From an uncultured Clostridia bacterium (GTDB taxonomy: Bacteria; Bacillota; Clostridia; Oscillospirales; CAG-272): a stretch of 51,685 nucleotides of DNA. Each line of letters starts with the position of its first letter. The first letter of the stretch is position 1. The notes below the pieces were generated by a model, which saw nothing but the letters and a program-made list of their open reading frames with translations, made no database searches and was not told the origin of the DNA. Below are positions 8,173 to 17,133 of this stretch, one piece after another. A program made the position numbers and the translations under genes. The stretch lies in assembly GCA_937894775.1 (NCBI GenBank), contig CALAXC010000047.1, positions 1 to 51,685 of the forward strand. The letters run 5' to 3'.

Positions 8173-9552
8173 CTATCCTTTATTATTTTTCAAGCTCTTA
8201 TCTTTTTTCTTTCCCGTTCCAAAATAAAGCTCGGTTTCAAGCTTTATTTCTCGGTTCATTTTTATAAGCACGGCAATATTTATAACAGTCATGGCTCCTA
8301 TAGAAATATCCGCCGCATCCCATATAAAATCTGCCGCTATCACCGAACCCAAGCAAACGAACAAAGAATATACCGCAATAAAAACATACTTTGCGTAAGG
8401 CTTTGATGAAATATATTTTACACTTACTATTCCGTAATGCGCCCAGCAAAGCACTGTGGCAAGTCCAAACAAAAGAACCGATATCGCTATAAAATATCCC
8501 GTAACAGGACCGAGCAATGACGTATACGAACTTACAGTCATCATCATAAAATTATTATCTATATTCAATACACCCACGTCAACCGCTGTAATGATGACCG
8601 TTGCTGTAAGCGTACAAAGTAATATAGTATCAACAAACACCTCGAATATTCCCCAAGCTCCCTGCTTTGCGGGAATTCTGCAATTTGACACCGAATGAGC
8701 CGCAGGAGCCGTTCCGCACCCCGCCTCATTTGAAAGGATGCCTCTCATCGTGCCGTAACGTATTGATCCCGACAGTAAAAATCCCGCAACTCCGCCGATC
8801 CCGCTTTTTAAAGAAAAAGCATTTTTAAATATCAAAGAAAACGCATTCAAAACGTTTGTGGGATAGATAAATATTACCGCAACCGAAAGAACAATAAATC
8901 CAAGTGTCATAAAAGGAACTAATTTTTCGGTAACGGAAAGTATCCCGTCACGTCCTCTCATAGAAGTCCAAACGGTTATAACAGCAAAAATTATTCCCAC
9001 CAGAATAGGTGGAATACCGAAAACACCGTTCACAGCGCTCGCGGCAGAATTTATCTGTATCATACCGCCCATCGATACGGCATTAAAGATACAAAGCCCC
9101 GCAAAAATACAGCCAAGCATCCGTCCTAAATTTTTCTTTCCCAAAGCATCGCTGATGTAATACATAGCCGCTCCGTAAGGTCTGCCCTCTTCGTCAAATC
9201 TTCGGTGCCGCATAGCAAGAACTATCTCCGCATATTTCAAAACCATCGCCACAAGCGCACTTATCCACATCCAGAATATAGATCCAAATCCGCCTAAAGC
9301 TATTGCCGAAGCAACGCCAACCATATTGCCTACTCCAAGTGTTCCCGCAAGAGCCAAAGATACCGCACCAAATGAGGAAACTCCCTTTTTCGCTCCGTCG
9401 GGCTTCAGTGCCTTTATTACTTTTATAGGATGGAGAAAATGAAAAAATCTCAACCTTATACAAAAAAATATTCCCGCCGCTATCAGGATAAGCGGAACAC
9501 CAACACCAAAAATATACTCATTAAAAAAATCAATCGCTCTTCCCATTATCAA
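8173..9552 (-). CDS. Sodium:alanine/glycine symporter, AgcS family
   Basis: Inner-membrane Na+-driven carrier for alanine or glycine. The 459 residues include the family signatures GTLGVGNMVGVASAIALGGFG near 70, WMWISALVAMVLKYAEIVLA near 93-112, RYGTMRGILSNEAGCGTAPAAHS near 265-287, and about ten predicted membrane helices. The acidic tail ends in a Lys/Asp-rich stretch. The ribosome binding site AGAGAGG precedes ATG 9552. It stands alone, divergent from groESL. The exact amino acid carried cannot be read from the sequence. Confidence 0.92.
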   Translation of the reverse strand: MIMGRAIDFFNEYIFGVGVPLILIAAGIFFCIRLRFFHFLHPIKVIKALKPDGAKKGVSSFGAVSLALAGTLGVGNMVGVASAIALGGFGSIFWMWISALVAMVLKYAEIVLAMRHRRFDEEGRPYGAAMYYISDALGKKNLGRMLGCIFAGLCIFNAVSMGGMIQINSAASAVNGVFGIPPILVGIIFAVITVWTSMRGRDGILSVTEKLVPFMTLGFIVLSVAVIFIYPTNVLNAFSLIFKNAFSLKSGIGGVAGFLLSGSIRYGTMRGILSNEAGCGTAPAAHSVSNCRIPAKQGAWGIFEVFVDTILLCTLTATVIITAVDVGVLNIDNNFMMMTVSSYTSLLGPVTGYFIAISVLLFGLATVLCWAHYGIVSVKYISSKPYAKYVFIAVYSLFVCLGSVIAADFIWDAADISIGAMTVINIAVLIKMNREIKLETELYFGTGKKKDKSLKNNKG

Positions 9553-9716
9553 CCTCTCTGTTTGTTGGATTTTTAAGCATTTTTTCGCGTAACGTTTTTT
9601 TATATATTATTCCCGTTTTTTTCTGTTTTTTTACGCTTTTCGACAACTTTTAAATCTGTTTTTCTATATTCCCGTTTTTTCAATTGTTAATTAAATGTTA
9701 AATATTGAAAAAAGTA

Positions 9717-9744
9717 TTGATTTTTATGAAAAAACGTGTAAAAT
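9717..9744 (+). promoter_or_regulatory. groESL promoter
   Basis: TTGATT (9717-9722), 16-bp spacer, TAAAAT (9739-9744), directly upstream of the CIRCE operator; the operator would overlap the transcription start. Confidence 0.6.
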
Positions 9745-9754
9745 ATGTTATAGA

Positions 9755-9781
9755 TTAGCACTCTAACCCCCAGAGTGCCAA
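9755..9781 (+). promoter_or_regulatory. CIRCE operator (HrcA binding site)
   Basis: TTAGCACTC, 9 bases, GAGTGCCAA. This matches the CIRCE consensus TTAGCACTC-N9-GAGTGCTAA at all but one position. It implies that groESL is repressed by HrcA and induced by heat; hrcA itself is not in the window. Confidence 0.95.
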
Positions 9782-9830
9782 AATATAAATTTTATTCTTA
9801 TTCACATATTATTGTTAGGAGGAAGAAAAA

Positions 9831-10118
9831 ATGACAATCAAACCACTTGCAGACAGAGTTGTGGTAAAACTCGTTGAAGCAGAGGAAAAAACAAAAGGCG
9901 GTCTTATACTTACCGCATCCGCACAGGAAAAGCCCCAGATCGCAGAGGTAATTGCTGTAGGTCCGGGAGGAATGGTTGACGGTAAAGAAATCGCTATGAC
10001 CGTTAAAGTAGGCGACAAAGTAATAACTTCAAAATATTCAGGAACAGAAGTAAAAGCAGACGGTGTTGAATATATAATAGTTCGTCAGAACGATATTCTT
10101 GCAATCGTTGAAGACTGA
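9831..10118 (+). CDS. groES: Co-chaperonin GroES
   Basis: Seven-membered lid of the GroEL folding chamber. The 95-residue protein shows IKPLADRVVVKLVEAEEKTKGG, the flexible mobile loop (GGLILTASAQEKPQ), the dome hairpin (GPGGMVDGK) and the ending KVGDKVITSKYSGTEVK...ILAIVED. Ribosome binding site AGGAGGAAG before ATG 9831. First gene of the heat-shock operon, 36 bases before groEL. Confidence 0.98.
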   Translation: MTIKPLADRVVVKLVEAEEKTKGGLILTASAQEKPQIAEVIAVGPGGMVDGKEIAMTVKVGDKVITSKYSGTEVKADGVEYIIVRQNDILAIVED

Positions 10119-10154
10119 TTTTAAAATACACATATATAAGAAAGGAAAAATATT

Positions 10155-11798
10155 ATGGCAAAAGAAATTCTCTATGGAATAGAAGCTCGCAGCGCCCTTT
10201 CACGCGGTGTTGACAAGCTTGCAGATACAGTCAAGATCACTCTCGGACCTAAAGGAAGAAACGTAGTTCTCGATAAAAAATACGGCTCTCCCCTTATAAC
10301 AAACGACGGTGTTACCATCGCAAAAGAAATCGAGCTCGAAAATGAAGCAGAAAATATGGGCGCTCAGCTCATAAAGGAAGTTGCTTCCAAAACTAACGAT
10401 GCGGCAGGTGACGGTACTACTACCGCTACCCTTCTCGCTCAGGCATTTGTTCGCGAAGGTATGAAGAACGTTACCGCGGGTGCAAACCCGATGGTTCTCC
10501 GTAAAGGTATAAAGAAAGCTGTTGATAAGGCTGTTGAGGTTCTTATTTCAAATTCAAAAAAGGTAAGCGGAAGCGAAGATATCGCAAGAGTCGGAACTAT
10601 CTCCGCAGGCGATGAAGTTATAGGTCAGCTTATCGCAGACGCTATGGAAAAGGTTACAGCAGACGGTGTTATTACCGTTGAGGAATCAAAATCGGCAGAC
10701 ACATATTCAGAAGTAGTTGAGGGTATGCAGTTCGACAGAGGATACCTCTCTCCCTATATGGCAACCGATATGGATAAGATGGAAGCAATTCTTGACGATG
10801 CTCTTATTCTTATTACAGATAAAAAGATATCCAACATTCAGGATGTTCTCCCCGTTCTTGAACAGGTCGTTCAGGCAGGCAGAAAGCTTATGATAATCGC
10901 AGAAGACGTTGAAGGCGAAGCTCTTACAACTCTTGTACTCAATAAGCTCCGCGGCACTTTCGTATGCGTTGCTGTTAAAGCTCCCGGATTTGGCGACCGC
11001 AGAAAAGAAATGCTCCGCGATATCGCTATTCTCACAGGCGGTGAGGTAATCTCCTCCGAGATAGGTCTTGAGCTTAAGGATGCTACACTTGAAATGCTCG
11101 GTCACGCACGTCAGGTAAAGGTAAATAAAGAAAACACTATTATCGTTGGCGGCGCGGGTGACCCTGCCGAGATCAAAGCTCGCATAGCTCAGATAAAGGT
11201 TGCTATCGAAAGCACCACTTCGGAATTCGACCGCGAAAAGCTTCAGGAAAGACTCGCTAAGCTTTCGGGCGGTGTCGCAGTTATCAAGGTTGGCGCGGCT
11301 ACCGAAGCTGAAATGAAAGAAAAGAAGCTTCGTATCGAAGATGCGCTCAACGCAACACGCGCGGCTGTTGAAGAAGGAATCATCGCAGGCGGCGGTACAG
11401 CATATCTTAACATTATTCCCGAAGTTGCTAAACTTCTCGACACTCTTGAGGGTGACGAGGAAACAGGTGTTCGCATCGTTCTCAAAGCACTCGAAGAGCC
11501 GGTACGTCAGATCGCCGCTAATGCAGGCTTTGACGGTGGCGTTATAGTAAACGAAATTATGAGAAGCGGCAAGACAGGTTACGGATTTGACGCTTACAAC
11601 GAGGTTTACTGCGATATGGTAAGTGCAGGAATCGTAGATCCTACCAAGGTAACACGTTCCGCGCTTCAGAACGCATCCTCTATAGCATCGGTTATTCTTA
11701 CGACCGAGGCTGTAGTTGCCGATAAAAAAGATCCCGCTGCTGAAGCTGCGGCAAATGCTGCAATGGCAGGCGCAGGCGGAATGGGCGGAATGTATTAA
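10155..11798 (+). CDS. groL: Chaperonin GroEL
   Basis: ATP-driven 60-kDa chaperonin that folds proteins in a double-ring chamber. The 547 residues match the family in length and order: TLGPKGRNVVLDKKYG and the ATP-binding GDGTTTA near 86 in the equatorial domain, the apical domain (PYMATDMDKMEAILDDALILITDKKIS), the hinge residues at GGGTAYL near 414, and a closing AGAGGMGGMY of the usual GGM-rich tail. Ribosome binding site AAGAAAGGA. Regulated with groES through CIRCE; ends at a strong terminator. Confidence 0.98.
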   Translation: MAKEILYGIEARSALSRGVDKLADTVKITLGPKGRNVVLDKKYGSPLITNDGVTIAKEIELENEAENMGAQLIKEVASKTNDAAGDGTTTATLLAQAFVREGMKNVTAGANPMVLRKGIKKAVDKAVEVLISNSKKVSGSEDIARVGTISAGDEVIGQLIADAMEKVTADGVITVEESKSADTYSEVVEGMQFDRGYLSPYMATDMDKMEAILDDALILITDKKISNIQDVLPVLEQVVQAGRKLMIIAEDVEGEALTTLVLNKLRGTFVCVAVKAPGFGDRRKEMLRDIAILTGGEVISSEIGLELKDATLEMLGHARQVKVNKENTIIVGGAGDPAEIKARIAQIKVAIESTTSEFDREKLQERLAKLSGGVAVIKVGAATEAEMKEKKLRIEDALNATRAAVEEGIIAGGGTAYLNIIPEVAKLLDTLEGDEETGVRIVLKALEEPVRQIAANAGFDGGVIVNEIMRSGKTGYGFDAYNEVYCDMVSAGIVDPTKVTRSALQNASSIASVILTTEAVVADKKDPAAEAAANAAMAGAGGMGGMY

Positions 11799-11819
11799 TC
11801 AAATTAATAATTGAAAATC

Positions 11820-11860
11820 ATATGGGGAAGAAAACTTCAAAAAAGTTTTCTTCCCCATAT
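11820..11860 (+). terminator. groESL terminator
   Basis: Perfect 16-bp stem (11820-11835 and 11845-11860) around a 9-base A-rich loop, followed by TTTTCATATTTT. It ends the heat-shock operon. Confidence 0.9.
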
Positions 11861-11980
11861 TTTCATATTTTAATTTCAAAAAGCAAAAACTCCTTAGAAA
11901 ATGAATTTCATAAAGCAGATTTTAGCATCCCTGAGAGATCCGAACGTCTTTGCCATCCTCGTTTCGGGACTCTATTGCAT

Positions 11981-12053
11981 CCGCCCGTGTCATTCTGAGC
12001 GAAGTCGAACTGCGAAGCAGCACCGAGCAAAGCGAAGGTGGAATCTCGGGCGG
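11981..12053. repeat. Dispersed intergenic palindromic element
   Basis: CCGCCCG (11981-11987) and CGGGCGG (12047-12053) bracket a stretch containing TCATTCTGAGCGAAG and ending GGAATCTCGGGC. This is the widely scattered intergenic sequence in many bacterial genomes whose core reads CATTCTGAGCGAAG...GAATCTC. It fills the middle of the 320-base gap between groEL and pgsA; the rest of that gap is the groESL terminator and the pgsA terminator. Recognition is from memory of the motif. Confidence 0.6.
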
Positions 12054-12078
12054 AGCATTTTTTGTATCACGAAAACGT

Positions 12079-12110
12079 TTGGCGCACCTGCTTTATGGCA
12101 GGTGCGCCAA
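12079..12110 (-). terminator. Hairpin terminator after pgsA
   Basis: TTGGCGCACCTGC (12079-12091) and its complement (12098-12110) form a 13-bp GC-rich stem with a 6-base loop TTTATG. It lies just 3' of pgsA on the minus strand; a T-run also follows on the plus strand. Confidence 0.75.
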
Positions 12111-12118
12111 GAATTTTT

Positions 12119-12772
12119 TTATTTTTCCGGATCAAGATATTTCCAATAAGATCTCAAATAGCTTATTCCCGACCAAAGTGTCATAACAAGTGAAAGTACT
12201 ATCGTTATCCAAGACAGCGGAAGGATATCATATCTCCATACAACGGGACCGCCTACTATTGCTTCGGTGATGAGTTTTGTGATCCATTGAACCACGGGCT
12301 CTAAAAATACAGTTGAAATAGCTATTATCTGTGTTACGGTCTTTACTTTTCCTACCATACTTGCGGCAAGAACGACATTTGAAGATTTTGAAGCTACAAG
12401 TCTTATAGACGTTATTGCAAGTTCTCTGAATACCACAATGATAAGAGAGATTATCATAATCATTTCAAGATTTTTAAACTTGAATAAAAGCACGAATAAT
12501 GCGCCTATGACCATAAATTTATCGGCGATCGGATCTATAAATTTACCGAAATCGGTTACAAGTCCGTCACGTCTTGCTATTTTACCGTCAAGCATATCGG
12601 TAATGGACGCCGCTATAAACAAAGCTGCGCAAATTACCGTCGATATATAAAAAGCAATACTCGGTCCGCTTGTTGAATACTGGGGTGTAAACATTCCTAC
12701 CAACAGTATTACGGGAACCATTGCAAGCCTTATAAGAGAAAGCTTATTTGGAAGATTCATTTTACTTTTCAT
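12119..12772 (-). CDS. pgsA: CDP-diacylglycerol--glycerol-3-phosphate 3-phosphatidyltransferase
   Basis: Membrane enzyme making phosphatidylglycerol phosphate, the committed step to phosphatidylglycerol. The CDP-alcohol phosphotransferase signature D-x2-D-G-x2-A-R-x8-G-x3-D-x3-D is fully present as DMLDGKIARRDGLVTDFG followed by KFIDPIAD (residues about 61-86). N-terminal NLPNKLSLIRLAMVPVIL is typical of PgsA. The 217 residues include a slightly longer loop near 160 and C-terminal helices. It starts 3 bases after rimO ends and so is co-transcribed with rimO and the HAD phosphatase gene. Confidence 0.93.
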   Translation of the reverse strand: MKSKMNLPNKLSLIRLAMVPVILLVGMFTPQYSTSGPSIAFYISTVICAALFIAASITDMLDGKIARRDGLVTDFGKFIDPIADKFMVIGALFVLLFKFKNLEMIMIISLIIVVFRELAITSIRLVASKSSNVVLAASMVGKVKTVTQIIAISTVFLEPVVQWITKLITEAIVGGPVVWRYDILPLSWITIVLSLVMTLWSGISYLRSYWKYLDPEK

Positions 12773-12775
12773 TCG

Positions 12776-14158
12776 TCATATCTCCTTATCAAAACTTAAT
12801 ATCGCTCTTCCGAAAAGATCGTAATCAAGCACCTCACGAATCTTTACCTTAACAAAGGAACCGGGCGCTATTCTACGTTCTGCCTTAAAATAAACCTTAC
12901 CGTCGATTTCGGGAGCATCCGCCGCACTTCTGCCAAAATGTACCGATGCAACGGGATCATAATCCTCGCAAAGAACGGTTATCGTCTTGCCTATCATCTT
13001 TTCGTTATTTTCTGTATTTATATCGAGCTGTTCACGCATCACGATATCGGCTCTTTCCTGCTTTATCTGTTCATCTATCTGATCTTCAAAGCTATAGGCA
13101 GGAGTGTCCTCCTCCCTTGAATAAGGAAATACGCCAAGATGCTCAAAGCGAGTAGCCTTAACAAATTCACAAAGCTCCTCAAAATCCTTCTCGGTCTCTC
13201 CGGGAAAGCCAACGATAAAGGTAGTTCTTATAACTATGTCGGGAATTTCCGTGCGAAGCTTCTTTATCACGTCTTTTATCATAGCAGAATCGCCGTGACG
13301 GTTCATCGCGGTAAGCATATTATCGCTGATATGCTGAATTGGCATATCGATATATTTTAAAATTCTATCATTATCTCTTATCTCTGCTATAAGCTCATCG
13401 GTTATCTTATCGGGATAGCAGTAAAGGAGTCTTATCCAGGGAATAGAGGTCTGCTCGGTTATCTCGTGCAAAAGCTTTGCGAGCTTATAGGAGCCGTAAA
13501 TGTCAAGACCGTATCTTGTGATATCCTGCGCAACTATATTAAGCTCCTTGATGCCGAGTGCCTCAAGCTGCTTTGCCTCATCTACGATATCCTCTATAGT
13601 TCTGCTTCTGAAGCGTCCTCTTATAGACGGAATAGCACAGTATGCGCAACGGTTGTCGCATCCCTCGGCTATCTTTATATAAGCCGTATATTCAGGAGTA
13701 GTAAGAACTCTGTCACCTCCAAGCTTTACAGTTTCCTTATCCTCAAACGATGTATATTTTCTATGCGAACCCTTTTTCTTTTTTACGGTAACAGCTTCGA
13801 TCGCCTCGACTATATTATGTATGCTTCCAACACCGAGAACAGCATCGACCTCGGGCATTTCCTCTATAATGCTTTCTCTGTATCTTTCGGCAAGACAACC
13901 CGTAACTATTATAGCTTTAAGGGAACGGTTTTTCTTAAGCCAAGCAATATCGAGTATATTTTCTATAGACTCTTTTTTAGCGCTCTCGATAAATCCGCAA
14001 GTATTTATAATAACAACGTCCGCCTCGGTCTCGTCGGGAGTTATTTCATATCCCGCTGTAGCGACCTCGTGAAGCATCACCTCGGTATCAAGCTGATTTT
14101 TCGGACATCCGAGCGAAACAAATCCAACCTTCACTTTTATTTCCTTCTCTTTCTTCAA
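12776..14158 (-). CDS. rimO: Ribosomal protein S12 methylthiotransferase RimO
   Basis: Radical-SAM enzyme that adds a methylthio group to an aspartate of ribosomal protein S12. The 460 residues begin VGFVSLGCPKNQLDTEVML, diagnostic for RimO rather than MiaB. The second cluster cysteines follow (TCGFIESAKKESIENIL, CLAERY), then the radical-SAM triad CDNRCAYC near residue 165, the PIQH and TFIVGFPGE segments, and a C-terminal TRAM domain (VLCEDYDP...VKIREVLDYDLFGRAI). Second gene of a three-gene unit. Confidence 0.96.
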   Translation of the reverse strand: MKKEKEIKVKVGFVSLGCPKNQLDTEVMLHEVATAGYEITPDETEADVVIINTCGFIESAKKESIENILDIAWLKKNRSLKAIIVTGCLAERYRESIIEEMPEVDAVLGVGSIHNIVEAIEAVTVKKKKGSHRKYTSFEDKETVKLGGDRVLTTPEYTAYIKIAEGCDNRCAYCAIPSIRGRFRSRTIEDIVDEAKQLEALGIKELNIVAQDITRYGLDIYGSYKLAKLLHEITEQTSIPWIRLLYCYPDKITDELIAEIRDNDRILKYIDMPIQHISDNMLTAMNRHGDSAMIKDVIKKLRTEIPDIVIRTTFIVGFPGETEKDFEELCEFVKATRFEHLGVFPYSREEDTPAYSFEDQIDEQIKQERADIVMREQLDINTENNEKMIGKTITVLCEDYDPVASVHFGRSAADAPEIDGKVYFKAERRIAPGSFVKVKIREVLDYDLFGRAILSFDKEI

Positions 14159-14193
14159 TACATACTACAAAACGTAAAACTTATTTATTCCAC

Positions 14194-14850
14194 TTATTTT
14201 TTTAAATATTCCAAAAGCTCCTGTCTCGTATCAACGATAATATCAGGCTTCTCTTTTTCAAGCACCGAACGGTCACGAAATCCCCACGAAACCGCAATAG
14301 TCCTCATTCCCGCATTCTTTCCCGTAAGCACGTCGACCTCGCTGTCGCCTATAAAATACGTATCCTCGTGAGAAAAGCCAAGCTCACTCGCTATCATAAG
14401 CGGAACTGTGGGATCCGGCTTTTTAGGAAGATCGGTCTGCCCTTCACTCCTTGAGATTATACCGTCGGGAAAAAGATTTTTTATTATCATTTTAACAAGC
14501 TTATCAGGCTTATTTGAAAGCACAGCAAGAATATATCCGCATTCATAAAGAGAATGCATAACCTCGCTCATTCCTTCGTAACAGCTATCGATCTTTGACT
14601 GTGTAAGCTCATAGCATTCTGCAAAATATTCTTTTATCATTGCAAACTGTTTTTCATCGGCAACAGCATACTCAGGCATGGTTTTTTGCAAAAGAAGACC
14701 TACTCCGTTTCCGACAGCCGACATAACGAAAGCCTCATCTTTTTGAGGGTATCCAAAATGATCAGCACACATATTTACCGCCTTAGCGATACTCGGCAAA
14801 GTATCAGCTACAGTGCCGTCAAGATCAAATATTAAAAGTTTTCTTTCCAT
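14194..14850 (-). CDS. HAD-family phosphatase, phosphoglycolate phosphatase-like
   Basis: A haloacid-dehalogenase hydrolase of 218 residues. Motif I is LIFDLDGTVADTL near residue 5-17 (nucleophile first Asp), motif II is AVLSNKP near 110, motif III Lys lies in KKPDPTVP, and motif IV is FIGDSEVD near 163. A helical C1 cap sits between motifs I and II. This is the Gph/PgmB subfamily; the real substrate may be phosphoglycolate, another sugar phosphate or a nucleotide. I start it at ATG 14850 because GAGGAAG lies 7 bases upstream and homology begins at once; a longer frame from 14886 lacks such a site. It leads the operon with rimO and pgsA. Confidence 0.85.
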   Translation of the reverse strand: MERKLLIFDLDGTVADTLPSIAKAVNMCADHFGYPQKDEAFVMSAVGNGVGLLLQKTMPEYAVADEKQFAMIKEYFAECYELTQSKIDSCYEGMSEVMHSLYECGYILAVLSNKPDKLVKMIIKNLFPDGIISRSEGQTDLPKKPDPTVPLMIASELGFSHEDTYFIGDSEVDVLTGKNAGMRTIAVSWGFRDRSVLEKEKPDIIVDTRQELLEYLKK

Positions 14851-14898
14851 AGAGCACTTCCTCTGTTCTGTTTTGCGAAAACGCAAACAATCATAAAT

Positions 14899-14927
14899 AT
14901 TATATCATATAAATAATTTTATGTCAA
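14899..14927 (-). promoter_or_regulatory. Promoter of the gph-rimO-pgsA operon
   Basis: On the minus strand a full consensus promoter: TTGACA (14927-14922), 17-bp spacer, TATAAT (14904-14899), with TG before the -10. About 50 bp upstream of the first start codon. Confidence 0.85.
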
Positions 14928-15015
14928 TAATTTATCCGCAAAGCAATAAAACCTTTTTTTGTAAAAATGCACAACAAGTTTTTTGCATATTGTAAAAAAA
15001 TCGTCATTTATTATC

Positions 15016-15044
15016 TTTATTCCGAGAAAAAAATGTGATATAAT
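15016..15044 (+). promoter_or_regulatory. typA promoter
   Basis: TTTATT (15016-15021), 17-bp spacer, TATAAT (15039-15044), with TG at the extended -10 position (TGTGATATAAT). Confidence 0.7.
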
Positions 15045-15100
15045 ATTAAACTGTAATAGTATGACAAAAAACGGTACAAATATTTAAGGAGAAAGATTTT

Positions 15101-16939
15101 ATGGTCCGTAATGATTTAAGAAATATCGCAATTATCGCTCACGTTGACCACGGAAAAACCACTCTTGTTGATGAAATGCTCAAGCAAGGCGGAATTTACC
15201 GTGAAAACCAGGAGACCGTAACCAGAGTTATGGACTCGGGCGATCTTGAAAAGGAACGCGGAATAACTATTCTTGCAAAGAACACCGCAGTTCACTACAA
15301 GAACACAAAAATAAACATAATCGACACACCTGGTCACGCTGACTTTGGCGGTGAAGTCGAACGTATACTCAAAATGGTAAACGGAGTTATTCTTCTCGTC
15401 GATGCTGCTGAAGGACCTATGCCACAGACTCGTTTTGTTTTACAAAGAGCTCTCGAGCTTAATCACAGAGTTATTATCGTCATAAACAAAATAGACAAGC
15501 CCGACGCAAGACTCGGTGAGGTCGAAGACGAGATCCTCGAGCTTCTTATGGACCTTAACGCATCAAATGAACAGCTCGACAGCCCTATGCTCTACTGTTC
15601 GGGCAGAGCAGGTACAGCTACCGAAGACCCCGATGTTGCGGGTGTAGACCTTGTTCCTCTCTTTGAAAAGATACTTAATTACATTCCCGCTCCCGAAGGC
15701 GACGAAAACGGTGAGCTCCAGCTTCTTATTTCTTCTATCGACTACAATGATTACGTAGGAAGAATCGGTATCGGACGTATCGAGCGCGGATCTATACGTG
15801 TAAATCAGGATGCATATCTCTGTAACTATCACAACGACGCCCCTCCAAAGCGTATAAAGATAGTAGCTCTTTTCCAGATCGACGGTCTCGTAAGGATTCC
15901 CGTTGATACCGCTTATATGGGAGATATAGTTTGTTTCTCGGGCGCTTCCGAGCTTACCATAGGCGATACTGTAACAAGTCTTTCCTGCCCCGAGCCTCTT
16001 GAATTTGTAAAGGTCAGCGAGCCTACTCTTGAAATGACGTTTGCCGTTAATGACAGTCCGTTTGCGGGAAAAGAAGGTAAATTCGTGACCTCAAGACAGC
16101 TTCGTGACAGACTTTACAAAGAACTGCTTAAAGACGTTTCGCTCCGAGTTGAAGACGGTGAGACCACCGAGGAATTCAAGGTTGCGGGACGCGGTGAAAT
16201 GCATCTTTCCATCCTCATCGAAACTATGCGCCGTGAAGGATATGAGATGACCTGCTCTAACCCCAGAGTGCTCTTTAAAGAAATAGACGGTGTTAAATGC
16301 GAGCCTATGGAAAAGGTCACACTTGACGTTCCAAGTGAATACGTAGGCGCGGTAGTTGAAAAGCTCGGTCAACGCAAAGGCGATCTTTTAGAGATGTCTC
16401 CCGTTGGAAGCCGTATGAGAATAGAATATTCTATTCCCTCTCGTTGTCTTTTCGGATACCGTTCGGAATTTCTTACCGCAACTCACGGAGAAGGTATTAT
16501 GAATTCTCTCTTTGACGGTTATCAGCCTTACAGAGGCGAGGTAACAATGAGATTTACAGGATCGCTTATAGCATCTGAAACAGGCGAAACAACAAGATAC
16601 GGACTTTTCAACACGCAGGAGCGCGGCACTTTGTTCGTAGGACCTCAAACCCCCGTTTATGAAGGTATGATAGTGGGAGAAAATCCGAAAAACGACGATA
16701 TCGCAGTAAACCCCTGCAAGAAAAAGCAGCTTACGGCTATACGTTCGGCAGGTGCGGATGAAAAGCTACTTCTTACACCTCCCGTAATATTCTCACTTGA
16801 AGAAGCAATAGAATTCATAACCGATGATGAGCTTATCGAAGTTACGCCAAAATCTATTCGTTTGAGAAAGAAAATACTCAACAACGAAGAAAGAATGAAA
16901 GCGGTTATGAAAAAGCGCAGAGCTATGGAAAATAAATAA
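15101..16939 (+). CDS. typA: Ribosome-associated GTPase TypA/BipA
   Basis: Translational GTPase of the EF-G family that binds ribosomes under stress and aids 50S assembly. The 612 residues show G1 (AHVDHGKTT), the switch I RGITI, G3 (DTPGHADFGGEVER) and G4 (NKIDKPDAR), then the EF-Tu-like domain II, two alpha/beta domains (LLKDVSLRVEDGETTEEFKVAGRGE) and the BipA-specific C-terminal domain (GLFNTQERGTLFVGPQTPVYEGMIVGE). Ribosome binding site AAGGAG. Single-gene unit with its own promoter and terminator. Confidence 0.97.
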   Translation: MVRNDLRNIAIIAHVDHGKTTLVDEMLKQGGIYRENQETVTRVMDSGDLEKERGITILAKNTAVHYKNTKINIIDTPGHADFGGEVERILKMVNGVILLVDAAEGPMPQTRFVLQRALELNHRVIIVINKIDKPDARLGEVEDEILELLMDLNASNEQLDSPMLYCSGRAGTATEDPDVAGVDLVPLFEKILNYIPAPEGDENGELQLLISSIDYNDYVGRIGIGRIERGSIRVNQDAYLCNYHNDAPPKRIKIVALFQIDGLVRIPVDTAYMGDIVCFSGASELTIGDTVTSLSCPEPLEFVKVSEPTLEMTFAVNDSPFAGKEGKFVTSRQLRDRLYKELLKDVSLRVEDGETTEEFKVAGRGEMHLSILIETMRREGYEMTCSNPRVLFKEIDGVKCEPMEKVTLDVPSEYVGAVVEKLGQRKGDLLEMSPVGSRMRIEYSIPSRCLFGYRSEFLTATHGEGIMNSLFDGYQPYRGEVTMRFTGSLIASETGETTRYGLFNTQERGTLFVGPQTPVYEGMIVGENPKNDDIAVNPCKKKQLTAIRSAGADEKLLLTPPVIFSLEEAIEFITDDELIEVTPKSIRLRKKILNNEERMKAVMKKRRAMENK

Positions 16940-16945
16940 TTAAAT

Positions 16946-16977
16946 CAGGATGTCTCAGACTCAAATGGGACATCCTG
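16946..16977 (+). terminator. typA terminator
   Basis: 12-bp stem with one G-U pair (16946-16957 and 16966-16977), 8-base loop, followed by TTTTTAT. Confidence 0.85.
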
Positions 16978-17054
16978 TTTTTATACCGTCAAGCATGACA
17001 GCCTTTTTTACATTATGTATAAAACACTACAATAATAATTGTGAAAAAACAACA

Positions 17055-17083
17055 TTGAAAATTAAAACTTTTAGTGATATAAT
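17055..17083 (+). promoter_or_regulatory. Promoter of the MBL lipoprotein cluster
   Basis: TTGAAA (17055-17060), 17-bp spacer, TATAAT (17078-17083) with TG at the extended -10 position. It would drive at least the three tandem genes 17134-23922, which are only 36 bases apart. Confidence 0.8.
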
Positions 17084-17133
17084 TATTGTGTATAGGTATA
17101 TTTAATTACTTAATAAAATCAGGAAGGTTTATT

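Noticed and set aside
11901..12186. Small plus-strand frames between groEL and pgsA
   Set aside because: They run through the dispersed repeat and a terminator hairpin, and have no ribosome binding site or homology.
12938..14371. Long plus-strand frame opposite rimO and the HAD gene
   Set aside because: It is antisense to two well-conserved genes, has odd composition and no ribosome binding site.
14851..14886. Longer N-terminus for the HAD phosphatase
   Set aside because: The extra 12 codons precede the good ribosome binding site GAGGAAG and the HAD motif starts right after ATG 14850.
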